This document shows, one piece after another, positions 25,528 to 37,200 of a DNA stretch of 64,000 nt; within the stretch, counting starts at the first letter, position 1; every line of letters starts with the position of its first letter. A model generated the notes under the pieces. It saw nothing but the letters and a program-made list of their open reading frames with translations. It was not told where the DNA came from and made no database searches. Both the position numbers and the translations under genes were made by a program. This stretch comes from Centroberyx gerrardi (Eukaryota; Chordata; Actinopteri; Beryciformes; Berycidae). Location of the stretch: positions 19,990,260 through 20,054,259 of the forward strand of contig NC_136005.1 of assembly GCF_048128805.1 (NCBI RefSeq), read 5' to 3'.

Positions 25528-28500
25528 TACACAGAGATCCATCATCACATTGTTTTCCTGACATTGACGATCATCTTTATCATTTGTTTTCAACTTAGAG
25601 GCTGAAGTCTATTATTATAGTATAGTTTTTTTTGTGACTTTAAAGACAAACAGACCAGGGACTGGCTGTTGAGAAAGATCAAGAGGGACAAAAGCTAATT
25701 GGCCTGCAGGCGGCGCTGGAGACTTCTCAGAGAGAAGTCAAGGAAAGAAACAAGTTGATCAACTTTACTCACCTGACATTTCCTGCTTTCTCTCCTCATG
25801 AGAGAAGATCACATACCGATTATTTAAATGAATTGCCAGTTTACCATGAAATCAATGAAGCCTTGTGACTATTTAAACCTCTTAGTAATCAACAGGTATG
25901 CATCATCTGCAGTTGATAAGATAACTTTTTGTCTGTCCAGATCAGGTGAAGTTCTGACTGAGAGGTTAGGGTTGATAAGGTCACAACTACATGGAAATGA
26001 GAACCTGAAAAAGCACTGTGAGCTCACCTATTACAAAAAGTAAATCTCTATGGAGAAAATTCATTCATTCATTTAATGTCTTTACCCGCTTATTCTTTTT
26101 CATGGTCACAGGCACAGATACAATTGTATGCAGTATTTCATATAGATTAGAAAAAACTGGGAAGTTAGCTGTAGTTCCCTCTTTAACCAAATTACATCTG
26201 CATTGCAGATATGCAAGTTAATGCATATCTGTAAGGAACAACCAAAGAGCCATAAGGAACAAAATGTCATCCAATGGTTGCATTCACTACAGTGTATCCA
26301 ATAGTTTGTTTTCGTAACTTTGTGAAGGAGTCACACGCCCACTGATGTTTTTCCAAATTCCTTAAAGCAGCATGAGTTTCAATTGTGCAAGACAGTCACC
26401 ATTAACAAAATAGGCAAGCCTTGTAGGGGAAAGTGTCTAGGCATGTGGTTCCTCATTGGCTCGGTCCTTATTTGCTCTCAAACCATCATGTTTCGATAAA
26501 TAGTCCTAGAAAAATTGCTGATGGAGAGCTTACTTAAGTCCTGTCAGACGTGGACAGATGGCATGTCTCCTTACAGCTGTCCTGCTTCTTCCCCACTGTC
26601 CCCCACCTTTCATTTTAGCATTAGTTCAACTTTGTGTAGTTGGTGTTTAACGGGTTAACAGTACAATCTAGCACAGCTACAGTAATGGCCACCATCCAAA
26701 CCTACATTTCTACAGTCATATGCAAAATATAATTGCACTGAAGGATTGTTGTCTTGGTGGTGGAAGGAACAGGGAGAGGAAACAGGTTATTCTGCCTCCT
26801 AAAAATATTCTTTGTTCAAGTCTGTATAAATCTTATTCAGTGTTGTATGTAGGATTATGGCCACCACCTACTTCCATTAAATACACTACTCACAATCATG
26901 ATAAACTAGTTATATGTATCTATGTCTTGCGCTGCCCCCCAGCAAGATTGTGTAAGCACTGATGCAGACAACTCCAGTAGATTCAAAGTATGGTTTGGAA
27001 TTCTGTTTGTCTGATTTCTGATGAGTACTGGTGCTATGTTTACTGTATGAGGGGATATAAAAACACAATGTCTGTCAGAGCAATGACAGATGCCTTTGTT
27101 ATGACAGTTTTGCAGCATTCACTGAAACTGAAGAGCCCCTAAACTGGCATCATAACAATGGGAGTGTAGATCACAACCTTGTTAGTTTGTCATTACTGGA
27201 TAAAAAAAAAAATACATAAACATGTTTACCAAGTGTTTGAGGTTTGCTAACTTTCACTAAAACTGTTACATCAGTGTCAGGTTCTAACAGTTGACTTGAG
27301 TGGTATGGAACTCACTGCACCTTATATGTTCAAGTTGAGTTTGTGTTCTGGCACAACTTCACCCACTAGCAATTAGCAACTAACTAAGCAACTAACAATT
27401 TGTTCTTAAAACCTACACGTATCTGCACTAACCCTAACCCTACAATATGAAACACAAACATCCATACATGAACATAATTCAAAGGGTCACAATTCCAGGC
27501 CTTTACCAGGGTTCCTTATTTGCTCTAGCTCAGTTTTTTAGGTGCATAGGTCTCAATGAATACATGTGTAGTAAATGGCAGGAAACCTGCACTGCACCTT
27601 GTGCTTTTAGCACTTGGGAATAAATTGTACTCATATCTCACATTAGCCAGCCATTCTTAAGTCTTAATAGTGTGCGGGTTTCAAGCATTTTACAATAACA
27701 GTTGATGTATAAATGTATAATTGCATAGACGTGTGTATACCTGTAAGTCTTTTTATGATGTCTGGTAAATATCAATGCCTGAATCAAAAGCCACGCTGTA
27801 TGTTCAGAGACACACCTAGTTGAATAAAGGTAAGGATTGTTCAAGGGTTCCGACGTGGATAATGCCCAAAAAGTCTGAATTACTGGGACTTTCACAGTCC
27901 TTTGGGTGTATGTGCCAAGCATCACATCTTGTCAGTGGACTAAAAGAATGAGAGGCAGATGTCCCAGAAAGAGGCCAAGCTACAGGACAATGTGTCCAAC
28001 ATCAGGCAGGAGTTAGACACTGTGAGGGTGCTGCATCAGAGTGAGGTGTTCATACTTGCCTCAGGTTAGTGTGGGAGTAACATGTGGGCCACACACTTTT
28101 ACAGCTTTGCGTTTGGCACTGGATTTACAGAGATTGTTCAAGCATGCAGTGCACGTTGAACTTCATTCATCACTCAAAATCACAACTGATTTCTCAATAG
28201 AAGCGCTTAGTCACAGTATATCTCTTGAACATAACTAGTAGCAGTTAATACTTAATACTTAGTAATTGAATGAAAGCTGTTCAGTACCTGGAGGTGGGCC
28301 TGGAGGTGCATGAGAACTGGGCCCAGTTAGACCGGGGCCAGTGTAAGACTTATGCGCTGCTGAGTGAGCTTCAGTCTTGTGATGACATGCTACACAACGC
28401 TAGTGAGGCTTTACTTATCAAGGTAGTGAGAGGCAGCACTCAGTATATTTGTGATCAACCTAAAATAATCTGTGTTAACCGGTTTAAAGAAAAATACATT

Positions 28501-28738
28501 TTGGAATTAATCTATGTAGCTTTTTTGTCATCGAAGGGGTTTACTTTGTCTTAGGAATGTGACTCCAGTTGTCTGAGGGCAAAGAGATCTGGTTTAGAAA
28601 GATCTGCGGTGTCCTAGAGCATTGCTGTGAATTCTGGCCTGTGCCCCTTAGGCTAAATCAACACACTGAACACCATGAAGGTACAGGTCATAGGGAGAGT
28701 ACAGGTCCTCTGTAGGAACAACAGACAGGCCTGATGCT

Positions 28739-28797
28739 GGCCCCTTGACCTGCCTCAGGGCCTGAGGGAGCCTCCCTCAGCCTCAGGGCCTGAGGGA
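28739..28797 (+). repeat. Short tandem/inverted duplication of a cctcagggcctgaggga unit
   Basis: The unit cctcagggcctgagggag occurs twice, separated by cctccctcag. Each unit is itself partly palindromic (cctcagg/cctgagg), so strong hairpins are possible. It lies just after the last ccdc18 relic exon and has no apparent coding role. Confidence 0.6.
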
Positions 28798-28799
28798 GG

Positions 28800-29868
28800 C
28801 TTTGCAGCCACGGCAAGAAAGACTAGATTCACATTTTACTCGCACAGGAACACAGCAATAAACCAGGAAAGGCCATCAGATCAGACTCAACTGCCAACAG
28901 AAGGGAGCCCCACTCCTGACCTATACAGCTCAACTGTACCCTTCAGGTGAACTAATATACCTCTAATACCTTTTGCCCTTGTAGCATTATACAGTATTTC
29001 AAAGTTATTTTTCTTGTTCCTCTGTATTCTGGATGGAGCCGATATACAGTGAAAGTAAGCCTCATGAAATGAAGAGCAGAGTGTCAACATGTGCTCCTAT
29101 GGGGGATCGCAGATAATCCAGGAATATTGCTCAGTAATATGCATCTCAATATACAATAAAAAGGAGACTTGCACCCTTTCTTGTTGTGTTTTTCTTCCAA
29201 ATAAATCTGAACTTGTAGTTCCCAGTTGTTGTTCCCAGTTCCCAAGTTAGTTTGGCCCAGGCTTTTTCGTTTACTTCAAATTAAACAATTTCTTTATGAA
29301 GCATTTTGCTTGTACCATCCCTAGATGGTTCGAACTTAATGTAATTCCTGCTAGCAGTGACCATGACTAGTGACCAGTGGAACATTTGCACATCGTTATG
29401 TCAGTGACATTCAATGTTATAATCCCCTTTTGACAGCTGCAAAAAGTTCTGTACCATTAGCATTTCTTGTTCATCCAAGAGCAAGGGCTGCTGCAGGAAA
29501 TTAAAGTGGGGAAGCATCTGCAGGCAATTTTGTCCCAGTGCTACCTCCACATGTATCCTCTTCATCCAAGGAGAAGCCATGTTATATGACTACTGAGTGT
29601 GCTATATGGCATGGCATGTTACACAACTCTAACAGTATTCCAGTTAAATATTGCTGAGGGCTGATCTGATGTAATCCATTTCCATCACTAATGGGAACGT
29701 CCTCATAGGTGACATTTTGATTATCCTTTCAGTTATCATAGCAGCACACATACATATCCTTCCAGTTCTGTCATATCAAGTGCAGCAGTGTTTTAGGTTC
29801 ACTCAAGTTAGGACAAGTATGGTAGTTGGCAGACTTGGAGTTATGCAATCAACTGTGTTTGGATTGCA

Positions 29869-29899
<31 letters not shown>

Positions 29900-30275
29900 T
29901 GTCTTGTGGTAGCATAGTGGTATGCCTTAGAACCAGGGTTGTGTGGGTTGTGTGCATAGCAGACAATGAGGCAGAATGTGCTGATGCAGCTCTGTGATAG
30001 AGGGAGTGATGGACCCAGCCCTAACCTGAGGCGACCGCCGGAGCTCAGCCATCCCAGGACGGAGATTTGTGCCTTTCGTTTCTGTCCTGCTGCCACATGG
30101 GAGACAAAGTGGCCAAATCCTCCAGCTGCTGACAGGCCGCTGCCAGACAATTGCACCCACGGTCAAGCACACGCTTAACAGCCAACAGCTCAACTGCCAA
30201 CGCTATTCAAATCCCACAGCAATCACGCTTGATTTAATCTGCGTAACCCCAAGACAAGTTTCTATCATGCTCCGA
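28800..30275. other. Intergenic DNA between the ccdc18 relic and the Tc1-like element
   Basis: No convincing exon. A TG microsatellite lies at about 29874-29899. A GC-richer patch near 30000-30150 has open frames on both strands, but none resembles a known protein. Confidence 0.5.
29874..29899 (+). repeat. (TG)n microsatellite
   Basis: About 13 TG units in intergenic DNA. Confidence 0.9.
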
Positions 30276-30279
30276 TATA

Positions 30280-31800
30280 CAGAGGGGGTGGACAAAATAA
30301 CGGAAACACCTAACAATATATGAATACCAAGTTCCGGAAATAAAGAGTAGTGTCACCCTTTGCATTCTTCAAGAAGGAAAGTGTCCAGTTCTGCAGGGAT
30401 GAAGGAAGTGGAAATCAACTTCACTCTCTGCGCTCCAGGACTTCCCAAAAACAAGTTAAATGATATTCAAATCTTGTGATTGGGAGGTCATGCAGGTGTT
30501 TGACTTCATCCCAGTGTTCATGAATTTGTTCAGCTGTGTGTATGGGGGCATTATCATGTTGCAACATGGGAACGTGTGAACAGTGTTTGCTCCATAGGGT
30601 GCACCTGGCCCTGTAAAATGGCCTCATATTCCTCAACCTTTGTACGACCATGCAGGCAATCATTACTAATGATGGACTAAGTGACACCCACAAGATTGCT
30701 ACCGATACCATTACAGATCCATCACCATAAACACCTGGCAGCAGACTTTGTCGGTGGAAGGCATCCATTGGCTTTCTACAAATCTGTCCAGATGTAGGAA
30801 ACGGGTGAAGGACAATTTATCAGCCCGTATCACTTTTTTCCATTGCTCGGGTTCAGGTTTTGTGCTCCTTACACCAGATTATGCATGTTTGTGTGTTTGC
30901 CTTAGTCTCCGAATGGCAGCCCTTCCATAAATACCAGCTTTGTGAAGCTCACAATGTACAGTTTTTGTTGATTCTGGTCACACTGGAGTTGATTCAATTC
31001 TGTGGTCATTTTAAAGGAATAGTTCACCCAAAAATGAAAATTCTGTCATCATCTACTCACCCTCATGCCAGTTGAAACACAGGTGAAGTTTGTCCATATA
31101 ACACACAGGGAGGTTGCCAGCACAACTCCATAGCAACCTTCTCCAAAACAACTGAAGTCAGTGGGGACCAGTTCTTCAGAGTTCCAAAAAGACCTATATT
31201 TACACCATAATTTAGTGCAAATCTTAACTACAGCTGATTGATTTGCAACAAATAATGGTGTATAGGTCTTTCTATTCACAGTGTGATTGTTTGGCTGTTT
31301 TTGTTTTGGAACTCTAAAGAACAGGTCCCCATTGACTTCAGTTGTTTTGGAGAAGGCTGCTACGAAGTTGTGCTGGCAACCTCCCTGTGTGTTATATGGA
31401 CTAACAAATTTCACCTGTGTTTCATTTGGCATGAGGGTGAGCAGATGATGACAGAATTTTCATTTTTGGGTGAACTATTCCTTTAAGGCTGCAGTTTTGT
31501 GGTGTAACACTAACAATAACAGGATATCCTGTTAAATGTCTGTCTATCGCTGTCGGTAAGCTTCAACTTGCAACCACTGCTGTTTGCCGATGCAGTTTGT
31601 CCTTATTTGGCATATGTTGTCATGGTTTTCAAGACTGTTCTCATTGTCACATCAAATAATTTTGCAGTTTTGTTACTGACGCACCTGCAGTTTGGGCACC
31701 AACTATTTGGCCTTTTTGGAACCCTGTTAGTTGCCCAGTGTTTCTGTGGTGATTTGGTTACTTTGAATGTTTTTTCATTTGCCTAAAATGTACCAATTTT
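30280..31800 (-). mobile_element. Decayed Tc1-like DNA transposon, split by a MITE
   Basis: The left end at 30280 begins cagagggggtggacaaaata after a TA dinucleotide, followed by acggaaacacct, a terminal repeat type common in fish Tc1-like elements. On the minus strand, 30768-30421 encodes a transposase piece with GDGSVMVSVAILW, MLQHDNAPIHTAEQIHEHW (around the second catalytic Asp) and the late FWEVLERRE. The third-acid region is diverged and the frame breaks upstream. The element is interrupted at 31011-31486 by a foldback MITE. Sequence at 31487-31790 looks like its continuation towards the transposase N-terminus, but I cannot find the right terminal repeat, so that end is approximate. It is inactive. 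Confidence 0.7.
31011..31486. mobile_element. Long palindromic (foldback) MITE flanked by TTAA
   Basis: The left arm starts TTAA-aggaatagttcacccaaa and the right arm ends in its inverted copy, tttgggtgaactattcct-TTAA. The inverted match extends deep inside: aactgaagtcagtggggacc on the left mirrors ggtccccattgacttcagtt on the right, so most of the 468 bases between the TTAA sites folds into one hairpin. The aatagttcacccaaaaatga end is a very common teleost repeat. TTAA target duplication is typical of piggyBac-type elements. There is no coding capacity of its own. Confidence 0.85.
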
Positions 31801-32570
31801 ACAGTGTTGGAAAACAATATTGATATGCTTTCAATTTATTTTCTCTTTGCAAATACCCATCTGTGATATCAAAGTTCAATTGCATAAACGTCTTGCATTT
31901 ATGAAGAAAGCTGCATGCAAAGGGTGTTAAATAATGGATCATGATGGATTTAATGGGAATATTAAAAAGAAAGTGCTGGCTTTCGGTGTTGGTCTCCTGC
32001 CACCAGTCTGTCTATGCCAAGATGACACAGCAACTTTTCTTGAATTGTAGTAAATATTCTGGTTGATGATAATGCTTAATGACAGTGTAAAATCAACACA
32101 CAGAAATACATTTTACAAATGGGTGCGGATCGCTTTAGGCTAAGTGTGTAGCCTGTAAGCAATTAAATTACCTGGAGGGATCTGAAAAGATGTCATTTCA
32201 TTAGGCTACTCACATTTTAATTTCCTGCAATATTTATTTTTAAGCCAATGTGAATGGCAATTTACAATTTCTCTCATGATATGCTCCATCAATTTTGTGC
32301 AAAATGTCAATTTTTAGACCACTGCGTCTGCAACTTTAAACATATTTTTAGTGCACATAGCTCTTGTCACCTCTCTGATCAAAATCAAGCAAAAGAAAAA
32401 ACATTCTTGATTCATACGTCATACATTATATAAATGACCTCAAGTAGGCTATTTTACAAGAGGAGACACTATACTGCTCCTTTTAGTTTCCCTTACGAAA
32501 AACCAAAAGACCACCTTAAATGTTTCTTGATTGGATTCGTCAATGTGGGATGGGTGTTATTCGTGTAGCT
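31800..32570. other. Intergenic, nothing recognised
   Basis: AT-rich sequence between the transposon and the presumed scinderin-like promoter. No exon, repeat family or RNA gene could be supported. Confidence 0.5.
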
Positions 32571-32574
32571 TCTT

Positions 32575-32728
32575 GTTGCCCGTGACCTGGCGGGGTTGGG
32601 ATGCGGCATCTGGACACGCCCGGGTTGATAAAGCAGTCCCAGTTGCAGACAGCCTGTGCGGAAATCAGTGCAGCAACTTGTAGCTTCCCTTTTCTCCACT
32701 GCCAGCATCTGTCCTCTGTCCTCACCAG
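32575..32728 (+). promoter_or_regulatory. Candidate promoter and non-coding first exon of the scinderin-like gene
   Basis: A GC-richer island interrupts AT-rich flanks. It contains a GC/KLF-type box (gacacgcccggg at about 32614), a weak TATA-like gataaa, and then a leader ending ctcaccag before a good donor (gtaaag) at 32729. It lies 1.5 kb upstream of the coding start at 34230, where a matching acceptor (tgctatag, ending 34218) exists. Assignment is by position only. Confidence 0.35.
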
Positions 32729-34218
32729 GTAAAGACAAAGATCTATTATTCATTTGCATGCTACTGTAGGCTATATATTTGGAAAATAGACTAGTTCTGA
32801 GAAGCTGGTCAGTCATCATTTATTGAATTATACTGCTTAAAGTCTTTTGCCCTTTTCGAGGTGTTACAGTTGGTATTCGCCTTAATTACAAACAACAAGT
32901 CGCTGCTAGTCTGGAATCTAGTAATAGTTCCTGTGGGCGGATTTCGACAATGTAGGGTTCATTATCACATACAGTCTGCGATCAAAGAAAGAATGCATGA
33001 ATAAACGCAACTTTTTTTTCCCCGAGGCGATACGTTAAAATGAGAAATTAATTATAGAAACAAGGATTTTCGTCTTCTTAATAGACAGGAAAATTACAGA
33101 TAGTTTCATCCCACGCAAGATCTGGATACATGTTGCATTTTTCTCTCTAACTACACCACTTTATTTTTCCTCGCATAATTGGAAAATCTAGACAGGGCAA
33201 TTACAGGCTACACTGTTTATGTCCTTGTCTTTGGGGAGTGGCTCTTACCCGTGGGATCGGCTGCCTCTGTCAGAATACCTCACATCAGCATTTTGCATTT
33301 TGGTTTGACAATAAGTGAAGGGGACTGGACACTCCCATCAGGTGACTGGCTGTCACTCTCACCCACCTACCTGTATTATAAATTAAGCTACAAAAGCTGC
33401 AAAGAAAATAGATGGATTTTGAGAGTTTTTTGAGATTTTGAGAGAGAGAACTCAGTATAAATTGTGCATGGAGGTTAACTTTAAAGTCAAGGGAATGGGA
33501 TGATTGAAGTAACATCATGCAGTAATGATGAAATATAGTACAATAGCTGCTTTAATGAAGTTGTCATGCACACAAAATACTACATTTTAACATAAATGAG
33601 TGTAATCAAGCTTTTCACTCACATTTCATAGACCTTCATTTTAGCATTACGTTTGCTATAATTAAACATTCCTGCAGTCTGCCATAGTTTGTTGATTCAC
33701 TGAACGTATCACACCCATCTTAAGCAAACAATTCCATGCACAATGCCAGTCGACATGCACTGTTTTACAGGAACCTGTTTATGTAGCCTACATAAGAAAC
33801 ATCTTCAGCCTTCTTACAGCATTATGTTTACCTGCAGCATATAAATCATCTGCTCTGAAGGGAATCTATGGGATATTGTGAACGCAAAGACTTTTGAATG
33901 CTTTGTGACCTCCACCATTCATTCACCTTTAGCAGTGTGATTAACCTTTAACACCGCAGAGGCTCTCAAAGTTAAGGCCAAGTTAACAGGCGATACAGAG
34001 TGTGTATCAGTGTGTTTATATTACTTTGTAGACCTTTTTTTTCTCAATAATGGCAGTTCTGTCCTCAGCTGAGGATGAAGAGAAAGGCTCAGTTGACCTG
34101 AAGGGTCAGGTGCGCCCCCTTCCAAGACTAGTCTACAAGGTGTGTCAAGGCTAGTTTATACTGTAATTGCAGTGGCATGTGTCATTTGTTATTCATACAA
34201 GTGTTTCTCCTGCTATAG
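32729..34218. other. Presumed 5' intron of the scinderin-like gene
   Basis: Mostly AT-rich. TATA-like phrases occur at about 33373 (tattataaatt) and 33838 (catataaatc), so alternative starts are possible. A 30-codon open reading frame begins at ATG 34050 and ends at a possible donor (gtgtgt at 34140). It is out of phase with the next exon, so it would be at most an upstream ORF. Confidence 0.4.
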
Positions 34219-34229
34219 CCCTGAGAAAC

Positions 34230-37200
34230 ATGCCATCTCACAAGGAGTTCCAGACAGCGGGGAAGGAGCCCGGCCTGCAGGTGTGGCGGGTGGAGAATAT
34301 GGATTTGAAACCGGTTCCTAAAACACTCCATGGACACTTCTACACCGGGGACGCTTACCTTTTGCTGTACACCACGCCTGCCCCTTCTCACCGCATTCAT
34401 ATGTGGCTGGGTAATGGATTTAGGTTGTTCATTCACTGATGACACCTCCAAGCAAACTCTGGCTTATAATATAATGCATGTTCCCCCATTTCATTACATG
34501 CATTTGCTCCCTCTTATATTTTTACAGTTTTTCATTGGTGTTTAACTATTATCACTGATACCATAGGTGAGGAGTGTTCCCAGGATGAGAGTGGTGCTCT
34601 TGTCATCTTTGGCACCCAGCTGGATGATTTCCTGGGCGGCGGCCCAGTACAGTACCGTGAGGTTCAAAACATGGAGTCACTCGACTTTTTGGGTTACTTC
34701 AAGTCTGGCATCAACTACAAGGTGAAACATTGTGTGTGGATGTATGTTGTTTTCATGGTGGTGTGAATTATTTCAAACATATTTGCATGTTGTGCAACAA
34801 CCTTACTGTTGCTAAAAAAAAAAATCTTGTTCAACATTTTGTAAGATATGAAATTATTATACTTCATGTTAATATACACACTTACACCAGGACTGGCAGT
34901 GGATTGTACAAAAAGTTACAACATTAGCCTAACATGGACCCAGTCAGCTGGCTCCACTAATAAAAAAGCTAGTAAAAAAAAAAAGCTAGTAAAAAAGTAC
35001 AATAAACTGTAGAAACTGTAGAAAGAGATACTAACTGAAACTGATGGAAAGACATAATTTAAACAGGTTTTGAACTGTTGTATGTTGATGTGAGAAGTAG
35101 GAATCCTTACAGTGCTATTTTGAGAACTGGAGTCTTAGCGGGTTGCTCCCTCAGGTTTTCCACTGAGGGTTTCCGTGGAGAGTTTGAACTGGCAAACAGG
35201 CCGAATGAAAACACATTGCTCTCTTATGCCAAAACACCAAATGGCTGCAAATGTTGTAAGCTGAAGTAGGCCTTTGGAAAACAGTCGAGGCAGAGTTGGC
35301 AGAATATATCTTTTGTGCACTTCAGCATTGTGCAACTGCAGATTTGGAGCTGAAATGTTAACTAATCTTCTCATGTCAGAGATACCATGCAGTTGTAGTT
35401 AAATGTAATCGTCCTAATGCTATATTTCCTCCTGTCACAGAAAGGTGGGGTAGCGTCAGGCTTCCAGCATGTGGTGACCAACGACATGAATGTGAAGCGT
35501 CTGCTGCACGTTAAGGGTCGTCGAAGCATCAGGGCCAGAGAGGTGGACATGTCCTGGAGCAGCTTCAACAAAGGAGACTGCTTCATCATTGATCTGGGAA
35601 AGGTGATCTGGAATAGGGGCTAGATAACGAAAATAAAAAAAGACTGAAATAATACCGCCTTCTAGTATTGCAGTATTGTTTCACTGTAACTTCACCTTCA
35701 TCTCCTTTTCCTGCGCTCTCTTTCAAACCATAGGATATCTACCACTGGGCTGGCAGCGAATGCAACCGCTACGAGCGCCTGAAGACCTCTCAGATGGCCA
35801 TTGGTATTCGTGACAATGAGAGAAACGGCCGTGCTGAGCTGCACATGATTGAAGAAGATTGCGAACCCGATGCTGTCATTAAAGTGAGTTTTTGTTTTTA
35901 ACTCATAATTTTAACATAGGAAACCCTGGGAAATGTTTGTGGGTGGTGTTGTGACAACAGAGAGAGAATATTTATCTGACTCATTTCAGGGCCAGGAAGG
36001 ATGCTAGTAATCATGCAGCCTTGCCTCTAATGTGCGTGTATTTATTTATAGGTGCTTGGACCAAAGCCTAACATCCCACCAGGAAGCTCTGATGACGAAT
36101 CCACTGATAGAAGCAACAAGAAAAAGGGATCTCTCTATGTGGTAAATATACATTGGTAGTAACACAGCATCAATTATGATCCACGGTAAACATGTCATGT
36201 AAATGTACTGCATGAAAATACCTTTTAAATGAATTCTTTTGGATATATAGTACGGTATCCCAAAGATTCAGAAGATAGATACAGATATTTTGAGTATCTC
36301 TGTATGCTTTCTAGATCTCCGATGCTGCTGGCTCCATGACGACATCTTTGGTGGCTCAGAGTAACCCCTTCAAACAAGAGATGCTCTCCCTCAGCGAATG
36401 CTACATCCTGGACAATGGAGCAGACAATAAGATCTTTGTCTGGAAAGGTACTGGAGCATGGAATATATATATGTTTTCTTCTGCAATCTCTTGTTCTTTT
36501 GGTTACACTCTGTTTTGTTTATTAATCATTGCTCAAGTAACTCTTAGCAACAACTTGGTAGTCAGTATTCTGAGGCTCCTTTTCCGTTTGAGAAAAGAGG
36601 AATATGACTCAATCATACATTTCACCAGACGTTGAGGTCTGTAACCATTAAACCACACCCCAAACTACAGGACCGAGTGCAAATCCATCTGAGCGCAAAG
36701 CTGCCCTAAAGGCTGCAGAAAATTTCATCAAAGAGAAGAATTACCCCAAGAGCACCCAGGTACAGTAGTGACAAAAACCTCCTAACAAAACTTTCTATAA
36801 AAAACCCTATCTCCCTGTCTCTTCTTACAATCTATAAATACATTTGTGTCTATGAATAAGGCCTGCAGCTGGGTGCCTTTTTGTCTATTACTGACATGCA
36901 CAGGTCCAAATATTTCCGGCTGGAGGTGAGACCATCCTGTTCAAGCAGTTCTTCTCCAACTGGAGGGACAAGGACCAGACCATGGGCCCAGGGAAGGCCT
37001 ACACCATTGGTCGCATTGCTCGGGTGGAGCAGATTCCCTTTGACGCCTCCACCCTGCACACCAATAAGACCATGGCCGCCCAGCATGGCATGGTGGATGA
37101 TGGCTCCGGGAAAGTCCAGGTCTGCTCACTAGCATAAAGCACCATGTTTTAATTTCACTACTTCTATCCTGTGTGTTATTTAGCATGGAGTACACTTACG

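Larger units (their letters stand above)
16253..28422 (+). pseudogene. ccdc18: ccdc18 relic: colinear, decayed exons of a coiled-coil centriolar-satellite gene
   Basis: Human CCDC18 is a long coiled-coil protein associated with centriolar satellites and lies next to DR1. From memory of the human protein, pieces here match it in the same order. They are: an N-terminal piece at 16253-16430 (ELEALQLQNTNL); 19099-19200 (QKQLEERAISFLS); 19271-19370 (NEAKEKDLQEVMEDSKRTY); 19681-19743 (KQDQEALRTL, stop, AEMEEATAKV); 20222-20298 (QIEAAKDWYDSENPKKHDEE); 20879-20990; 21431-21600; 22922-23084; 23340-23553; 25441-25497; 25656-25760 (LETSQREVKERNKLI); 27953-28064; and 28273-28422 (ending SEALLIK). Lesions include TGA at 19714-19716, TAA at 21521-21523, TAG at 21536-21538, and a frameshift near 20937-20945. 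Many expected exons are missing or lack acceptors. An L2 LINE tail sits inside it, and a CA repeat interrupts the 25.4 kb piece. Pseudogene status is well supported; the identity rests on recalled similarity. Confidence 0.75.

Noticed and set aside
29803-30193. Overlapping open frames on both strands near 30.0 kb
   Set aside because: They arise from a GC-rich patch and a TG repeat; none resembles a known protein.
32493-32819. 108-codon minus-strand reading frame near the scinderin-like promoter
   Set aside because: No family resemblance and no splice or promoter context; a chance ORF in a GC-richer patch.
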